In this document: positions 22,934 through 29,745 of the stretch, piece by piece | Numbering within the stretch: the first letter of the stretch is position 1 | Layout: every line of letters starts with the position of its first letter | Assembly: GCA_002428225.1 (NCBI GenBank) | Contig: DIUD01000050.1 | Span: forward strand, 1 to 45,370 | Direction: 5' to 3' | DNA: 45,370 bases | From: Roseovarius sp. UBA6167 | GTDB taxonomy: Bacteria; Pseudomonadota; Alphaproteobacteria; Rhodobacterales; Rhodobacteraceae | Made by a program: the position numbers and the translations under genes | Notes under the pieces: model-generated | What the model was told of the DNA's origin: nothing | The model's input: only the letters and a program-made list of their open reading frames with translations | The model's database searches: none

Positions 22934-23194
22934 ATGAGCAGCATTCAGGATCGAGTGATCGCAATTATCGCCGAACAGGCCGTGCTCGACCCCTCGGACG
23001 TCACCCTCGAGAGCACGCTGGAGGATCTGGGTATCGACAGCCTCGGACTGGTCGAGAGCATTTTCGCCATCGAGGAGGCATTCGACATCTCCGTGCCATT
23101 CAACGCCAACGAGCCCGAGAAGAGCGAGTTCGACATCTCCTCGGTGCGCTCCATCGTCGCGGGTATCGAGCGGCTGATTGCGGAGCAGGCGTGA
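22934..23194 (+). CDS. Acyl carrier protein, specialised type
   Basis: An 86-residue acidic protein with a single carrier domain. The phosphopantetheine attachment site is Ser36 in DLGIDSLGLVE, and helix 3 follows with IFAIEEAFDISVPF. It differs from housekeeping AcpP, which has DSLDTVE, and resembles dedicated carriers such as NodF. The stop codon overlaps the GTG start of the ketosynthase gene, so carrier and condensing enzyme are made together and probably act as a pair on one special acyl product. That product is unknown; no other nodulation or lipid genes are next to it. Confidence 0.88.
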   Translation: MSSIQDRVIAIIAEQAVLDPSDVTLESTLEDLGIDSLGLVESIFAIEEAFDISVPFNANEPEKSEFDISSVRSIVAGIERLIAEQA

Positions 23195-24402
23195 AACGGG
23201 TCGTCATCACCGGAGCGGGCACGATCAACGCGCTCGGCCACGACGTGCCCGCGACGCTGGAGGCGATGCGCGAGGGGCGCTGTGGCATTGGCGAGCTGGA
23301 GTTTCGGGACGTGGAGCGGCTTTCGATCCGCATCGGCGGCCAGGTCAAGGGCTATGACCCGGTGAAACGGTTCAACCGGCAGCAACTGGCGCTCTATGAC
23401 CGGTTCACGCAATTCACGCTGATTGCCGCGCGCGAGGCGATCGCTCAGGCGGGGCTCGAGTTCAACGGTGAACTGGCGGCGCGCGCCGGGGTCATCCTGG
23501 GCAATTCCGGTGGCGGCATGACCACGCTCGACGAGAACTATCGCACCGTCTATGAGGAGGGCAAGAACCGCGTCCATCCCTTCGTTGTGCCCAAGCTGAT
23601 GAACAATGCTGCGGCCAGCCACCTGTCGATGGAGTTCAACCTCAAGGGGCCGACCTTTACCGTCTCGACCGCCTGCGCGTCGTCCAATCACGCCATGGCG
23701 CAGGCATTCCAGATGGTGCATGGCGGAATCACCCCGGTGATGGTCACCGGCGGGTCGGAATCGATGCTGTGTTTCGGCGGGGTCAAGGCGTGGGAGGGCT
23801 TGCGCGTGATGAGCCGCGACGCCTGCCGTCCGTTCTCGGCCAATCGCAACGGCATGGTGCAGGGCGAGGGTGCGGCGATCTTTGTCTTCGAGGAGCTCGA
23901 GCACGCGACGCGGCGCCGCGCGGAAATCCTGGCCGAGGTGGTGGGATTTGCCATGACCTCGGACGCGTCCGACATCGTCATGCCCTCGAAACAGGGCGCG
24001 GCACGGGCGATCTCGGGGGCGTTGCGCGATGCAAAGGTGAACCGCACGGAGGTGGGCTATATCAACGCGCACGGCACCGGCACCGCGGCCAATGACAAGA
24101 CCGAATGCGCGGCGGTGGCCGACGTGTTCGGACCCCATGCCGACAAGCTGATGATCACCTCGACCAAGTCGATGCACGCCCATCTTATCGGTGCGACCGG
24201 GGCAGTGGAACTGCTGGCCTGCATCATGGCGTTGCGTGACGGGGTGATCGCGCCGACCATCGGTTACGAGGAGCCGGACCCCGAATGCGCGCTCGACGTG
24301 GTGCCCAACGAGGCGCGCGAGGCGCGGGTCGAGGTCGCGCTGTCGAACGCGTTCGCCTTTGGCGGGCTCAACGCGGTGCTGGCGCTCAGGCGCTTTGTCT
24401 GA
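23191..24402 (+). CDS. Beta-ketoacyl-ACP synthase (FabF/NodE family)
   Basis: A 403-residue condensing enzyme starting at a GTG that overlaps the ACP stop. The catalytic triad is complete: Cys162 in VSTACASSNHA, His294 in NAHGTGT and His331 in SMHAHLIGATG. In ordinary FabF the last motif is MTGHLLGAAG; here Thr-Gly is replaced by His-Ala, a change also suggestive of the NodE-like branch. It decarboxylates malonyl-ACP and joins it to an acyl chain, here presumably on the partner ACP. It may make an unusual fatty acid for a membrane or envelope lipid; this is inference from the pairing. Confidence 0.9.
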   Translation: MKRVVITGAGTINALGHDVPATLEAMREGRCGIGELEFRDVERLSIRIGGQVKGYDPVKRFNRQQLALYDRFTQFTLIAAREAIAQAGLEFNGELAARAGVILGNSGGGMTTLDENYRTVYEEGKNRVHPFVVPKLMNNAAASHLSMEFNLKGPTFTVSTACASSNHAMAQAFQMVHGGITPVMVTGGSESMLCFGGVKAWEGLRVMSRDACRPFSANRNGMVQGEGAAIFVFEELEHATRRRAEILAEVVGFAMTSDASDIVMPSKQGAARAISGALRDAKVNRTEVGYINAHGTGTAANDKTECAAVADVFGPHADKLMITSTKSMHAHLIGATGAVELLACIMALRDGVIAPTIGYEEPDPECALDVVPNEAREARVEVALSNAFAFGGLNAVLALRRFV

Positions 24403-24450
24403 TGGTCCGCGTCACCCTCCGGCCTGGCCAGAGGGTCTCGTGTGACGGGG

Positions 24451-24475
24451 GATCCCCGGGTCGGGCCCGAGGATG
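24451..24475. repeat. REP-like palindromic repeat, copy 1
   Basis: A 25-base unit with hairpin arms CCCCGGG and CCCGAGG around TCGGG, starting GAT and ending ATG. It matches the copy at 25610-25634 at 24 of 25 positions in the same orientation. It lies in the 82-base gap between the convergent ketosynthase and IalB-like genes and may act as a terminator or mRNA end. Confidence 0.6.
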
Positions 24476-24484
24476 GCCCGTCTC

Positions 24485-25123
24485 TCAGTTGGTGATCGTC
24501 GAAGTCGCTTCATAGGCCGCGGTGAAGCCCGAAAGCGACGCGTCGATGCGCACTCTCTGGTCCGGGGCCTGGGCGGGCACGATCTCGATGGTGGCCTTGA
24601 TCCCGCGCTTCATCGCGTCAATATCGGCCTGCGTCAGCCCGATGCGCGAGAAGCACCCGGCCATGGTGCAATAGGAATAGGCATAGCTCTTGGCCTTGCC
24701 GCCATCCACCGAAAGCTTGACCTCTTCGGTGAGCAGCGTGCCGAGCGGCACGGCGAGCGTTGCGCCCGCCACCACGGCACCCGCGCCCGAAAGCCGGTAG
24801 AGGCTGAACTCGGCCACCGGATTGCCCTGGGATTCGGTCAGGAGCTGAAACATCTGGCACATATCATCCTCCTGCCCCTCGGCCTCGTTCGGGAAGCAGC
24901 GCACCGACCAGTCGCCATGGGTCTCGCGGATATAGGGGGCCATTTCCTCCTGGACATCGCGCCCGGTATCGAGCCCGGTCGCCGGGTTGAGCGGAGCCTC
25001 GGTCGCGGCCGGTGCGGCCTCGGTCGGGGCCTCGCTCGCCGGGGCCTCGGCCTGTTGCGCGCCTGCGGCGGTCGAAACGGCAAGCAGGGCGGCGAGAGAA
25101 AGGCGGAACACGGTCTTGGACAT
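24485..25123 (-). CDS. Invasion-associated locus B (IalB) family protein
   Basis: A 212-residue exported protein beginning at an ATG with AAGGGGA upstream. Signal peptide FRLSLAALLAVSTAAGAQQ is followed by a low-complexity Ala/Glu/Pro/Thr linker at about 25-50. The IalB domain starts with ETHGDWSVRCF and includes DDMCQMFQLL, AVPLGTLLTEEVKLSVDGG and YCTMAGCFSRIGL with paired cysteines. Despite the name, taken from Bartonella, family members are common in free-living alphaproteobacteria and their role is unknown. The long Ala/Pro linker suggests a link across the periplasm. Confidence 0.85.
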   Translation of the reverse strand: MSKTVFRLSLAALLAVSTAAGAQQAEAPASEAPTEAAPAATEAPLNPATGLDTGRDVQEEMAPYIRETHGDWSVRCFPNEAEGQEDDMCQMFQLLTESQGNPVAEFSLYRLSGAGAVVAGATLAVPLGTLLTEEVKLSVDGGKAKSYAYSYCTMAGCFSRIGLTQADIDAMKRGIKATIEIVPAQAPDQRVRIDASLSGFTAAYEATSTITN

Positions 25124-25270
25124 TTTTTCCCCTTGGGTTTCGAATTCGATTGTGCAGCGATTTATCACGTCGCTCGGGCCGTGTCAGGATGAAATCGCCG
25201 CGCGCGACGCCGTGAAAGGCGACATGCCGCGCGCGAGATGGGGGCGCGCGCGAAATAGGGGAAGGCATGG

Positions 25271-25296
25271 AAGAAAAGAGGCCCGCGGGCCTCTTT
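25271..25296 (-). terminator. Perfect palindromic terminator of small RNA candidate B
   Basis: A 22-base perfect palindrome (25275-25296) has 11-base arms, AAAGAGGCCCG and CGGGCCTCTTT. On the minus strand it runs into TTTTCTT, giving an intrinsic terminator. It lies about 150 bases upstream of the IalB-like start, so it isolates that gene from transcription entering from the right. Confidence 0.7.
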
Positions 25297-25341
25297 CCTG
25301 TGACAGTTGTCTCCCCGTCGGACTGGCCGACCTAGTCATTG
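25271..25341 (-). ncRNA. Candidate small RNA B (about 70 nt)
   Basis: On the minus strand a well-spaced promoter (25348-25376) is followed by about 70 bases with no plausible gene and then a perfect terminator hairpin. Within it GTCGG and CCGAC form a 5-base stem around CCAGT. A short frame starting MTRSASP runs through the terminator and is unlikely to be real. The compact promoter-stem-terminator layout is that of a trans-acting small RNA; I do not recognise its family. Its 5' end is inferred as seven bases past the -10. Confidence 0.55.
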
Positions 25342-25347
25342 AGAGAA

Positions 25348-25376
25348 ACGCTAGGACAGAAGCCGTGTTGCGTCAA
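25348..25376 (-). promoter_or_regulatory. Sigma70 promoter for small RNA candidate B
   Basis: On the minus strand TTGACG (25371-25376) and TAGCGT (25348-25353) are exactly 17 bases apart. The -35 box matches five of six consensus bases. It begins 23 bases after the terminator of small RNA candidate A. Confidence 0.6.
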
Positions 25377-25398
25377 CAGGCGAAACCGCGAGGCATTG

Positions 25399-25426
25399 AA
25401 AAAAGGCCGCACCCGAGGGCGCGGCC
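25399..25426 (-). terminator. Strong intrinsic terminator of small RNA candidate A
   Basis: On the minus strand GGCCGCGCC pairs with GGTGCGGCC (one G-U) around CTCG and is followed by six T (25399-25404). This is the best terminator in the window. No annotated gene ends nearby: the phosphotransferase stop is over 200 bases upstream. Confidence 0.8.
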
Positions 25427-25519
25427 AGTCTGACAGGGAGGAAGTCGCCCGGCCCGGGAGGACACTCGGAGCCGGACGAAGTTCCACTCTGGAACGGAAT
25501 GGTTAAATTTGCGTGTTTG
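25399..25519 (-). ncRNA. Candidate small RNA A with two UCCUCCC motifs (about 120 nt)
   Basis: The minus strand between the repeat array and the terminator at 25399-25426 has no gene but clear structure: a stem GTTCCA-GAG-TGGAAC (25481-25495), then TCCTCCC at 25456-25462 and TTCCTCCC at 25436-25443, then the terminator stem and six T. Paired anti-Shine-Dalgarno CCUCC motifs in a short terminated RNA recall the CcsR/cuckoo small RNAs of Rhodobacteraceae. Membership is inferred from the motif only. A TGC-TAGATC extended -10 box (25526-25534) gives a start near 25519; it might instead be processed from the phosphotransferase 3' end. Confidence 0.5.
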
Positions 25520-25553
25520 CACCGTGATCTAGCACAGTGATTTTGCACAGTGA
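25519..25553. repeat. Three direct repeats GCAC(A/C)GTGA with 13-base period
   Basis: Copies lie at 25519-25527, 25532-25540 and 25545-25553, separated by the 4-base spacers TCTA and TTTT. Each contains CAC-N-GTG, itself a small palindrome. The array overlaps the presumed promoter of small RNA candidate A, so it may be a multi-site operator. Confidence 0.6.
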
Positions 25554-25609
25554 CGATGTCCGGGCCCGGTGACGGAGCCGCGCGCTGCGCGGTGGGGCTC
25601 GTGGCGGGA

Positions 25610-25634
25610 GATCCTCGGGTCGGGCCCGAGGATG
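25610..25634. repeat. REP-like palindromic repeat, copy 2
   Basis: Hairpin CCTCGGG-TCGGG-CCCGAGG with flanking GAT and ATG, one base different from the copy at 24451-24475. It lies four bases beyond the stop of the minus-strand phosphotransferase gene, a typical place for a transcript-end hairpin. The 40 bases to its left are G/C rich with no gene. Confidence 0.6.
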
Positions 25635-25638
25635 ACGC

Positions 25639-26550
25639 TCACTTATGCGCAAGCCGCTCGAGATCATTGCGCAGTGCGGCATAGGCCGTCTCGGCAAGGT
25701 GCAGGCGGCGCGGGGGGGTGTCGCGCGTCTCGACCCGCGAGAGCGCGTCAATACCCAGAAAGAACGGCAGCACGAGACCACGTTCCGCGTCGGTGAGGGC
25801 GAAGGCCTCGGTGAATCGTGTCGCGAGGGCATCATCCACGCCGCACCATGTCCGGCCCGAGGGGGCCATGCCGCGCCGGGCGAGATGCATGAGAAACCGC
25901 GCGACATCGCGGCAGACCGGCATTTGGGCTGATCCGCCGGTGTCGATGCCGGTCAGGCATGCGCCATCCCGGAGCAGGTTGTTGGGGTGAAAATCGCCAT
26001 GACAGATTGCCACGCGCCATTCGGTGCCGCGGATATGCGCCGCGAGGCGCGCAAGGACAGCGAGAATGTCCGCCTCGATGGCGCGCAGGCGGGCGAAAGG
26101 CTGCGCCTCGGCGCATCGCGCGGCGCGGGCGAGCCAGCCCTCGGGCATGGCGCGCGTCCAGCTTTCGGAGACATCCGTATAGCGGCGGAGCCATTGCGCG
26201 GCGGGGTCGAGGGCCGCAAGGCGCGCCTCGGGCGCTGCCTGCCAGAGCCATTGCAGAAGCGGCGTGCCGGGCGCGCGTTCCATCACCGTCAGACGCAGAT
26301 CGGGCAGATATGCCAGCGGCTCGGCCACGCGAAACCGTGCGCCCTGCATATAGGGCCAGATGCGTCGCGCCTCCTGCCATTCGCGGGCTTGCATCTCGGC
26401 GGTGGCGGGTTCGGCCAGGCGGAATATCGCCGCGCGTCCCCGCCAATGGCCTGCAAAGACCGCGCGCTTGCCCGGCACGAGGCGCAGAACCTCGGTGATC
26501 TCGGCGCCCTCGGGCAGGGTGAGCTCGGGCAGGGGGGCGGGGTCGGACAT
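25639..26550 (-). CDS. Aminoglycoside phosphotransferase (APH/choline kinase-like) family protein
   Basis: A 303-residue kinase-like protein. The catalytic loop is ICHGDFHPNNLL, with the Asp of HGDFHxxN, and the metal-binding Asp is in TGIDTGGSAQMPVCRDVARFL. The N-lobe has RAVFAGHWRGRAAIFRL, where the ATP-binding Lys position is occupied by a different residue, so activity needs checking. Family members phosphorylate small amines, sugars or antibiotics; genomic context gives no clue to the substrate. It is divergent from xseB by about 100 bases. Confidence 0.8.
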   Translation of the reverse strand: MSDPAPLPELTLPEGAEITEVLRLVPGKRAVFAGHWRGRAAIFRLAEPATAEMQAREWQEARRIWPYMQGARFRVAEPLAYLPDLRLTVMERAPGTPLLQWLWQAAPEARLAALDPAAQWLRRYTDVSESWTRAMPEGWLARAARCAEAQPFARLRAIEADILAVLARLAAHIRGTEWRVAICHGDFHPNNLLRDGACLTGIDTGGSAQMPVCRDVARFLMHLARRGMAPSGRTWCGVDDALATRFTEAFALTDAERGLVLPFFLGIDALSRVETRDTPPRRLHLAETAYAALRNDLERLAHK

Positions 26551-26653
26551 GGGCGGGACTCTTTGCCGAGGCCCCGCACGGCGTCAACCGAATTGCGCCC
26601 GGTGCGCTGCGCGGCTAGGATCATGCGCGATAATCAGGCAGCAGGATGACAGC

Positions 26654-26896
26654 ATGAGCGCGACCCCCGTCACGGAACTGAGCTTTGAGCAGGCGATGCA
26701 GGAACTGGAACAGGTCGTGAGCCGTCTGGAGCGCGGCGATGTGGCGCTCGACGAGTCGATCGCCCTTTACGAGCGGGGCGCGGCCCTCAAGAAGCGCTGC
26801 GAGGAAAAGCTCAAGGAGGCCGAGGAGAAGGTCCACGCCATCACGCTTGACGCCGAGGGCAATCCTGCCGGCAGCCGCCCGCTGTCGGAAGGGTGA
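26654..26896 (+). CDS. xseB: Exodeoxyribonuclease VII small subunit
   Basis: An 80-residue coiled protein with the XseB signature: LSFEQAMQELEQVVSRLE, then LDESIALYERGAAL and KKRCEEKLKEAEEKV. Several copies bind one XseA large subunit to make the single-strand exonuclease used in mismatch repair and DNA clean-up. xseA is not in the window. The ATG at 26654 follows GCAGGATGACAGC. The stop overlaps the ispA start, the usual arrangement with ispA and dxs. Confidence 0.93.
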   Translation: MSATPVTELSFEQAMQELEQVVSRLERGDVALDESIALYERGAALKKRCEEKLKEAEEKVHAITLDAEGNPAGSRPLSEG

Positions 26897-27759
26897 TGCG
26901 CGCGCGCCTTGGCCGGGATGCGGCGCGCGTTGCGGATCACCTGACGGCGGTTCTGGCCGATTATCCGGCGGGGCCGGTCACAGAGGCGATGCGCCATGCC
27001 ACGCGGGGAGGCAAGCGCATCCGTGCCCATCTGGTGCTGGAAGGCGCGCGGATGCTGGGCGCCGCGGAGGCGGCGGCGCTCTGGCCTGCGGGGGCGATCG
27101 AGGCCATGCACGCCTACAGCCTCGTGCATGACGATCTGCCGGCGATGGACGATGACGCGCTGCGCCGGGGGCAGCCCACGGTGCATGTGAAATGGGACGA
27201 GGCAACCGCGATCCTGACCGGCGACGCGCTTCAGGCGCTGGCGTTCGAGATGGTGGCCGATCCGCGCACCGGGGCGGGCGAGGTGCGCGCCGATCTGGCG
27301 TTGCGGCTTGCGCGCGCGGCGGGCGGGCGCGGCATGGTGCTGGGCCAGGCCCGCGACATTGCCGCCGAGAGCGCGCCCGCGCCGCTGACCCTCGACGAGA
27401 TCACCGCGTTGCAGGCGGGCAAAACCGGCGCGCTGATCGAATGGGCGGCCACCGCGGGCGCGATCATGGTGCGGGCCGACCCGGCGCCGCTGGCGGCCTA
27501 TGCGCGCGCGCTTGGCCTTGCCTTCCAGATCCGCGATGACGTGATCGACGTGACTGGCGATGCGGCGGCGGCGGGCAAGGCCGTGGGCAAGGATGAAGCG
27601 GCGGGCAAGGCGACGTTCGTTTCGCATCTTGGGCTTTCGGGCGCGCGCGCCCGTGCCCGTGCGCTTGTTGACAGCGCCTGCGACGCGCTATCGTGTTACG
27701 GTGCGCGGGCCGACGGGTTGCGCGATCTGGCACGCTTCGTTATCTCGCGCGAAAGCTGA
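26896..27759 (+). CDS. ispA: Farnesyl/geranylgeranyl diphosphate synthase
   Basis: A 287-residue trans-prenyltransferase that joins isopentenyl diphosphate to allylic diphosphates. The first Asp-rich motif is LVHDDLPAMDDDALRRG, the second is FQIRDDVIDVTGD, and GGKRIRAHLVLE near residue 40 is the substrate-binding region. The residues before the first motif (HAYSLVHDD, with Tyr five before) are of the short-chain type, favouring farnesyl diphosphate. A GTG at 26893 would add one residue; the ATG at 26896 overlaps the xseB stop as TGATG. Confidence 0.92.
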   Translation: MRARLGRDAARVADHLTAVLADYPAGPVTEAMRHATRGGKRIRAHLVLEGARMLGAAEAAALWPAGAIEAMHAYSLVHDDLPAMDDDALRRGQPTVHVKWDEATAILTGDALQALAFEMVADPRTGAGEVRADLALRLARAAGGRGMVLGQARDIAAESAPAPLTLDEITALQAGKTGALIEWAATAGAIMVRADPAPLAAYARALGLAFQIRDDVIDVTGDAAAAGKAVGKDEAAGKATFVSHLGLSGARARARALVDSACDALSCYGARADGLRDLARFVISRES

Positions 27760-27783
27760 ACTCGTGCCCCGGGGAGGGGTCTC

Positions 27784-29712
27784 ATGTCCGACCGTCCCAA
27801 GACGCCGCTTCTGGATCAGGTCCACGTTCCCGCCGATCTCAAGGGCCTGAGCGAGGCGCAACTGCGCCAACTCGCGGATGAATTGCGCGCCGAGACGATT
27901 TCCGCCGTGTCGGAGACCGGCGGGCATCTGGGCGCGGGGCTGGGGGTGGTGGAGCTGACCGTGGCGCTGCACCATGTGTTCGACGCGCCGCGCGACAAGA
28001 TCATCTGGGACGTGTCGCACCAGTCCTATCCGCACAAGATCCTGACCGGGCGACGCGAGCGCATCCGCACGCTGCGCCAGAAAGGCGGCCTGTCGGGGTT
28101 CACCAGGCGCTCGGAATCGCCCTATGATCCGTTCGGCGCGGCGCATAGCTCCACCTCGATCAGCGCCGCGCTTGGCTTTGCCGTGGCGCGCGATCTGGGG
28201 GCCCCGTGCGAGACCGGCCATGGCGATGCCGTGGCGGTCATCGGCGACGGGGCGATGAGCGCGGGCATGGCCTTTGAGGCGATGAACAATGCGGGGCATC
28301 TGAAAAAGCGGCTGTTCGTCATTCTCAACGACAACGACATGTCGATCGCGCCGCCGGTGGGCGCGCTCTCGGCCTATCTGTCGCGGCTTTATGCGGGCGA
28401 GCCGTTCCAGGAGTTCAAGGCCGCCGCCAAGGGGGCGCTCTCGCTTTTGCCACCCCCTTTTCAGGAGGGCGCGCGGCGCGCCAAGGATGTGCTCAAGGGG
28501 CTGGCCGTGGGCGGCACGCTGTTCGAGGAACTGGGGTTTTCCTATGTCGGCCCCATCGACGGGCACGATCTGGGCCAGCTTCTGCCGGTGCTGCGCACGG
28601 TCAGGGCGCGGGCGACGGGGCCGACGCTCATCCATGTGCTGACCAGGAAGGGCAAGGGCTATGCGCCCGCCGAAGAGGCGCGGGACGGCGGGCACGCCAC
28701 GGCGAAATTCGACGTGCTGACCGGCAAGCAGGTAAAGGCACCGTCGAACGCGCCGAGTTACACGCGCGTCTTTGCCGAGGCGCTGCTGAGCGAGGCGGCG
28801 GGCGATCCGCGCATCTGCGCAGTGACGGCGGCGATGCCCGACGGCACCGGGCTGAACCTCTTTGCCGAGCGATACCCGTCGCGGCTATTCGATGTGGGCA
28901 TCGCCGAGCAACACGCGGTGACGTTTTCCGCCGGTCTGGCGGCGGGGGGGATGCGACCGTTTTGCGCGCTCTACTCGACGTTTCTGCAACGCGGCTACGA
29001 TCAGGTGGTGCATGACGTGGCGATCCAGCGCCTGCCGGTGCGCTTTGCCATTGATCGCGCGGGGCTGGTGGGGGCGGATGGCGCGACCCATGCGGGGGCG
29101 TTCGACGTGGCGTTTCTGGCCAACCTGCCGGGCTTCGTGGTGATGGCCGCCGCCGACGAGGCCGAGCTTGTCCATATGGTTGCGACGGCTGCGGCGCATG
29201 ACGCGGGGCCGATCGCGTTTCGCTATCCGCGCGGCGAGGGGGTGGGCGTCGAGATGCCCGCGCGCGGCGTGCCGCTCGAAATCGGCAAGGGCCGGATGAT
29301 CCGCGAGGGGGCGGGGGTGGCGATCCTGTCCTTTGGCACGCGGTTGTCGGAGGTTCTGGCGGCCTGCGAGGCGCTGGCGGCGCGCGGGATCACGCCCACG
29401 GTGGCCGATGCGCGCTTTGCAAAGCCGCTCGACCGTGCGCTGATCCTCGATCTGGCCGCGCGGCACGAGGCGCTGATTACGGTGGAGGAGGGCGCTATTG
29501 GCGGTTTCGGAAGCCATGTCAGCCACTTGCTGGCCGAAGCTCAGGTGTTTGACCGCGGCCTGAAGTTCCGCTCCATGGTGCTGCCCGATATTTTCATTGA
29601 TCAGGCCAGCCCGCAGCAAATGTATGACGTGGCCGCGATGAACGCGCCGCAGATCGAGGCGAAGGTGCTCGAGGTGATGGGGCTGGGCCAGATCGCTGGC
29701 AAACGCGCCTGA
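27784..29712 (+). CDS. dxs: 1-Deoxy-D-xylulose-5-phosphate synthase
   Basis: The 642-residue thiamine diphosphate enzyme makes DXP from pyruvate and glyceraldehyde 3-phosphate, the entry step of the MEP isoprenoid pathway. Motifs include SETGGHLGAGLGVVELTVALHH, WDVSHQSYPHKILTGRR, the ThDP motif GDGAMSAGMAFEAMNNAG, KGKGYAPAE, and in the second domain DVGIAEQHAVTFSAG and FAIDRAGLVGADGATHAG. Length is normal. GGGGAGGGG lies before the ATG. It is 24 bases after ispA, so precursor supply and chain elongation are coupled. Confidence 0.97.
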   Translation: MSDRPKTPLLDQVHVPADLKGLSEAQLRQLADELRAETISAVSETGGHLGAGLGVVELTVALHHVFDAPRDKIIWDVSHQSYPHKILTGRRERIRTLRQKGGLSGFTRRSESPYDPFGAAHSSTSISAALGFAVARDLGAPCETGHGDAVAVIGDGAMSAGMAFEAMNNAGHLKKRLFVILNDNDMSIAPPVGALSAYLSRLYAGEPFQEFKAAAKGALSLLPPPFQEGARRAKDVLKGLAVGGTLFEELGFSYVGPIDGHDLGQLLPVLRTVRARATGPTLIHVLTRKGKGYAPAEEARDGGHATAKFDVLTGKQVKAPSNAPSYTRVFAEALLSEAAGDPRICAVTAAMPDGTGLNLFAERYPSRLFDVGIAEQHAVTFSAGLAAGGMRPFCALYSTFLQRGYDQVVHDVAIQRLPVRFAIDRAGLVGADGATHAGAFDVAFLANLPGFVVMAAADEAELVHMVATAAAHDAGPIAFRYPRGEGVGVEMPARGVPLEIGKGRMIREGAGVAILSFGTRLSEVLAACEALAARGITPTVADARFAKPLDRALILDLAARHEALITVEEGAIGGFGSHVSHLLAEAQVFDRGLKFRSMVLPDIFIDQASPQQMYDVAAMNAPQIEAKVLEVMGLGQIAGKRA

Positions 29713-29745
29713 ACGTCCCATATGATGCGTGCAAAGGAAACGCCC

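Noticed and set aside
25190..25339. Short minus-strand frame starting MTRSASP inside small RNA candidate B
   Set aside because: It runs straight through the terminator palindrome and has no ribosome site; the hairpins explain the sequence better.
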